A program made the position numbers and the translations under genes. 64,000 nt of DNA from Afipia sp. OHSU_II-C1 (GTDB lineage Bacteria > Pseudomonadota > Alphaproteobacteria > Rhizobiales > Xanthobacteraceae). The notes beneath the pieces are model-generated. The model did not search any database. It was not told the origin of the DNA and saw only the letters and a program-made list of their open reading frames with translations. Every line of letters starts with the position of its first letter. Positions within the stretch are counted from its first letter, which is position 1. Location: assembly GCF_000497575.1 (NCBI RefSeq), contig NZ_APJI01000013.1, positions 372,001 to 436,000 of the forward strand, given 5' to 3'. Below are positions 61,475-64,000 of this stretch, piece by piece.

Positions 61475-62155
61475 TCAGATTGCAAGATAGCGTGCAGGCA
61501 TGGCGTCCCTGTAGGGAAACATTTCAAAGAAAGGCCGTGCCTCGCCGATCGTTCGTCTGATCGAAGGCCGCGCCAGAAGCTGGTCCAGATAAGTCTGAAG
61601 ATTGGTCTGACCGGCGGTGAATGGATGCACGATGAACGCGAAGAACAGCGCGGAGGCCGCCGAACAGTCCGCCATCGTGAAAGTCTCTCCGGTGGCCCAT
61701 GGCTGACCGGACAGTTGCCGCTCGATCATTGCATAGGCCGTGTCGAGCGTCGCGCGGGCACTGGCGACTCCATGCGGATCGTTTTGACCGCTGGGCCGGA
61801 TGCGATCCGTCACGATCTTCTGCATTGGCGTGCTGACGTAGAGATCGAAGAAGCGATCCCACAGCCGCACCTGCAAACGCGCCTCGGTATCGGACGGCAA
61901 AAGCGGTGCGGGGCCGGGATAGTTCTGCTGGAGATATTCGATGATGATGCTGGTTTCCGGGATGATGCGCCCGGCCGCTCCGTCATGCAGGACCGGGATA
62001 TTGCCTACCGGCCAGCGCTCCAGCAGCGCGGACGCCGACGCGGGATTGCTGAAATCGACGGTCTCTGAACGGAACGGGATGGCGTTCTCGTAAAGCGCGA
62101 TGAGCACCTTGTGACAGAACGACGCCAGCGGGTGGATATAAAGGATCAGTGCCAT
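61475..62155 (-). CDS. Glutathione S-transferase family protein
   Basis: A 226-aa GST-fold protein: thioredoxin domain with LYIHPLASFCHKVLIALYENAIPF, GNIPVLHDG and PETSIIIEYLQ, then a helical C-terminal domain. CxxC-free active site with a Cys in SFCHK. First gene of the three-gene operon regulated, by inference, by the ArsR protein encoded next. The start at 62155 (MALILYIHP) is chosen, preceded by GAGAG; a longer frame from 62212 would run through the operators. Role may be detoxification of an electrophile to which the ArsR responds. Confidence 0.9.
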   Translation of the reverse strand: MALILYIHPLASFCHKVLIALYENAIPFRSETVDFSNPASASALLERWPVGNIPVLHDGAAGRIIPETSIIIEYLQQNYPGPAPLLPSDTEARLQVRLWDRFFDLYVSTPMQKIVTDRIRPSGQNDPHGVASARATLDTAYAMIERQLSGQPWATGETFTMADCSAASALFFAFIVHPFTAGQTNLQTYLDQLLARPSIRRTIGEARPFFEMFPYRDAMPARYLAI

Positions 62156-62167
62156 CGGCTCTCGCAA

Positions 62168-62191
62168 ATAGTTTCTTGTATCGGAAACTAT
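62168..62191. promoter_or_regulatory. Candidate ArsR operator, site 1
   Basis: ATAGTTTC-N8-GAAACTAT, a perfect 8-bp inverted repeat, ends 12 bases before the GST start codon. An almost identical dyad lies exactly 48 bp further upstream (62216), which makes chance unlikely. Confidence 0.75.
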
Positions 62192-62215
62192 CACGGCCGG
62201 TCCTGTTGGCAACAG

Positions 62216-62239
62216 ATAGTTTCCGGAAACGGAAACTTT
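62216..62239. promoter_or_regulatory. Candidate ArsR operator, site 2
   Basis: ATAGTTTC-N8-GAAACTTT, the same dyad as site 1 with one symmetry mismatch (T for A at the seventh base of the right arm). It lies in the 99-bp region between the GST gene and the convergent end of the host-attachment-like gene. Confidence 0.72.
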
Positions 62240-62254
62240 ACTGCTGGAATGGCG

Positions 62255-62713
62255 CTATGCCGCCGTCAGGCGCCGTTCGATGTCCTCGACCGGATGGCTG
62301 GTCAGATCCTTGTCGATTTCGGCGATGATGCGGGCTCTCACATGGGCGTCGAATGCGCGGCGCAAATCCGCAAGTGCGCGCGGCGGGGCAACGATGACGA
62401 AGCCCGGGATGTCGCGATCCCGCGCCAGAGCCTCCAGCGCGTCCGCGATGGTTCGGGCAAATCGCTGCTCCCCGATCTCGTGCCAGTCGGTCTGTTCGAC
62501 CGAGCTGCGGCTGCTGCCGACGCTCTGGAAACTGCGCCCCGGCGGGCCCGATCCCTGGTCGCGCGTCGGCGGATTGTCGTTCTGAAAAACCTGCTCGGTT
62601 TTCAGGCGGGGCGCGGCTCCGTTGCCTTCGTTGCGCAGGAAAAGGGCTTTTCGGCCATCGCCGACAATGACGTACGCGTTGTGGGGAATGCGAAGGAAAT
62701 CGGATTTGGTCAT
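62255..62713 (-). CDS. Host-attachment family protein (baeRF-like)
   Basis: A 152-aa cytoplasmic protein of the family annotated as required for attachment to host cells (baeRF/eRF1-like fold). Signatures are PHNAYVIVGDGRKALFLRNEG near the start, ALARDRDIPGFVIVAPPRALADLRRAF and HVRARIIAEIDKDLTSHPVEDIERRL at the end. The attachment role comes from an Agrobacterium mutant and is not a biochemical assignment. ATG at 62713 has GGGAG upstream; the frame continues to 62746. Transcribed away from the methyltransferase at 62896. Confidence 0.86.
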   Translation of the reverse strand: MTKSDFLRIPHNAYVIVGDGRKALFLRNEGNGAAPRLKTEQVFQNDNPPTRDQGSGPPGRSFQSVGSSRSSVEQTDWHEIGEQRFARTIADALEALARDRDIPGFVIVAPPRALADLRRAFDAHVRARIIAEIDKDLTSHPVEDIERRLTAA

Positions 62714-62895
62714 GTGGAAGTCTCCCATGCCTGGGAAACCAACCAATCCATCCCGGTTTCGTTCCTGCGGGCGGTCCCCGCGGTCTCATCGGGACGACCA
62801 TACGCCGCAATGCGGAAAACTTGCTCGGTTCTGCTAACCGGTTTGTGGTAGTGAGCGCTGCAAAACAGGGCGCATGAGTCGATCCGGAGAACATG

Positions 62896-64000
62896 ATGCA
62901 GAGGCCGAAGCCGCCGTTTCGCGCTGACCATGTCGGCAGCCTGCTGCGGCCGCAACGCATCAAAGAGGCGCGCGCGCGTTTCGCCAAGGGCGAGATCGCG
63001 GCCGCCGAATTGCAACGTCTTGAATCGCTTGAAATCGGCAAGATCGTCCAGAAGCAGAAACAGAATGGCCTGCGGCTCGCCACCGACGGCGAGTTTCGCC
63101 GCTCATGGTGGCATTTCGATTTTCTGAAACATCTCGACGGCTGCGCGCTACACAAGACCGACGGTATCCAGTTCAACGGGATGACCACGCGCGGCGAAAG
63201 CATCCGCGTCACCGGCAAACTGGACTTTCCCGCCAGCCATCCGATGATCGAGCATTTCAAGCTGCTCAAGGACAAATGCGATCTGGCAGGCGTCGTTCCG
63301 AAGATGACGATTCCCTCGCCGTCGCTGCTGCATTACCGCGGCGGCCGCAGTGCCATCTCCCAGGACGCCTATCCGGAGATCGATGACTTTTTCGTCGATC
63401 TGGCGAAGACCTATCGCAAGGCCGTGCAGGCATTCTACGATGCCGGCTGCCGCTATCTGCAGTTCGACGACACGGTGTGGGCCTATCTCTGCTCAGAGGA
63501 TCAGAGGACGAAGCTGCGCGGACGCGGCGAGGACCCTGATGCGCTTCCGGCGGTCTATGCGCGCGTCATCAACTATGCGATTGCCGAGCGGCCCGCCGAC
63601 ATGACCATCACCACGCATGTCTGCCGCGGTAATTTCCGCTCGACCTGGATTTCATCCGGCGGCTACGAGCCGGTGGCGGAGACGCTGCTGTCGCGGGTCA
63701 ACTACGACGGCTACTTCCTCGAATACGATTCCGAGCGCGCGGGCGGCTTCGAGCCGCTGCGCTTCCTGCCCACGGGCAGCAAGATCGTGGTGCTCGGCCT
63801 CGTGACGTCGAAGACCGGCGCGCTTGAGACGAAAAATGACATCCGGCAGCGCGTGATGGAGGCGGCGAAGCTGGTTCCGCTCGATCAGCTGGCGCTGTCG
63901 CCGCAATGCGGCTTCGCCTCGACGGAGGAGGGCAACATCCTCACTGAAGACGAGCAGTGGGCGAAGCTGCGCCTGGTCGTCGATGTCGCGAACGAGGTCT
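62896..64000 (+). CDS. Cobalamin-independent methionine synthase-like methyltransferase (MetE C-terminal type), 3' end outside window
   Basis: Open from 62896 to the right edge (368 codons seen). It consists of a single MetE C-terminal-type TIM barrel: FRADHVGSLLRP at the start, LATDGEFRRSWWHFDFL, MTIPSPSLLHYRG, YLQFDDTVWA. The zinc ligands are His241 and Cys243 (HVC), Glu276 (FLEYD) and Cys338 (PQCGF). The family (YxjG/YxjH type, about 370-380 aa) uses homocysteine with a methyl donor that is often not methyl-THF-polyglutamate. ATG at 62896 is preferred to 62893, with GGAG six bases upstream. Nearly complete here; only the last few residues are missing. Confidence 0.9.
   Translation, partial: MQRPKPPFRADHVGSLLRPQRIKEARARFAKGEIAAAELQRLESLEIGKIVQKQKQNGLRLATDGEFRRSWWHFDFLKHLDGCALHKTDGIQFNGMTTRGESIRVTGKLDFPASHPMIEHFKLLKDKCDLAGVVPKMTIPSPSLLHYRGGRSAISQDAYPEIDDFFVDLAKTYRKAVQAFYDAGCRYLQFDDTVWAYLCSEDQRTKLRGRGEDPDALPAVYARVINYAIAERPADMTITTHVCRGNFRSTWISSGGYEPVAETLLSRVNYDGYFLEYDSERAGGFEPLRFLPTGSKIVVLGLVTSKTGALETKNDIRQRVMEAAKLVPLDQLALSPQCGFASTEEGNILTEDEQWAKLRLVVDVANEV

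Overview
The window reads as a piece of chromosome from a high-GC alphaproteobacterium of the Bradyrhizobium / Rhodopseudomonas / Afipia group. This rests on codon use, the very large number of acyl-CoA and branched-chain-amino-acid-type (Liv/HAAT) ABC transporter genes, and two families of intergenic palindromic repeats of a type common in that clade (five copies of each here). No rRNA, tRNA, CRISPR array, transposase, phage gene or replication origin was seen. Almost all of the window is coding, and most of it is a catabolic region for organic acids handled as CoA thioesters. The genus is an inference, not a measurement.

Layout. (1) 1-4498: 3' part of a Liv-type ABC transporter operon (livG partial, livF, acyl-CoA synthetase, periplasmic binding protein), closed by a strong intrinsic terminator. 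(2) 4544-9899: an aminoglycoside-phosphotransferase-fold kinase with a small DUF6285-like partner (resembling the LvaA/LvaB pair of levulinate catabolism), an enoyl-CoA hydratase, an acyl-CoA dehydrogenase, an AraC-type regulator and a glutathione transferase. (3) 9963-20501: two acyl-CoA dehydrogenases of the isovaleryl/citronellyl type, then a co-directional run of BKACE (DUF849), acyl-CoA ligase, biotin-dependent acyl-CoA carboxylase (two subunits), crotonase and a second BKACE. It resembles leucine (liu) or acyclic-terpene (atu) degradation but has no HMG-CoA lyase. (4) 20629-31705: a GntR-controlled divergent locus. One arm has a fused FAD/Fe-S 2-hydroxyacid dehydrogenase, a GlcG/HbpS-like protein, a class III CoA-transferase and an atypical crotonase. 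The other has a serine/alanine-glyoxylate-type aminotransferase and a complete TctCBA tripartite tricarboxylate transporter. (5) 31830-37033: a small secreted protein, an amidase, an MFS transporter and a secreted protein with a CxxCH motif. (6) 37176-46821: a second Liv-ABC operon with an embedded long-chain-type acyl-CoA synthetase, a PaaK-like ligase and a CoA-transferase. (7) 47092-53806: a Crp/Fnr regulator, a cation-diffusion-facilitator-like protein and a third, five-gene Liv-ABC operon whose LivF has Arg in place of the Walker A Lys. (8) 54168-64000: mixed genes (GDP-L-fucose synthase, DUF1810, YjbQ, a double-domain CoA-transferase, HemD, PurU, a GST-ArsR-SRPBCC operon with two matching operators, a host-attachment-like protein and a MetE-C-type methyltransferase running off the end).

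How the parts fit. Regions 1, 6 and 7 supply uptake through binding-protein-dependent transporters. In regions 1 and 6 the CoA ligase is encoded inside the transporter operon, which suggests the imported compounds are carboxylic acids activated to CoA thioesters on entry. Regions 2 to 4 carry the dehydrogenases, hydratases, carboxylase, transferases and BKACE enzymes that could process such thioesters. The best candidates for undescribed biology are the BKACE-carboxylase cluster (region 3), the GntR/SgaA/Tct/hydroxyacid dehydrogenase locus (region 4) and the LvaAB-like pair (region 2). The sequence does not fix the substrate of any of them.
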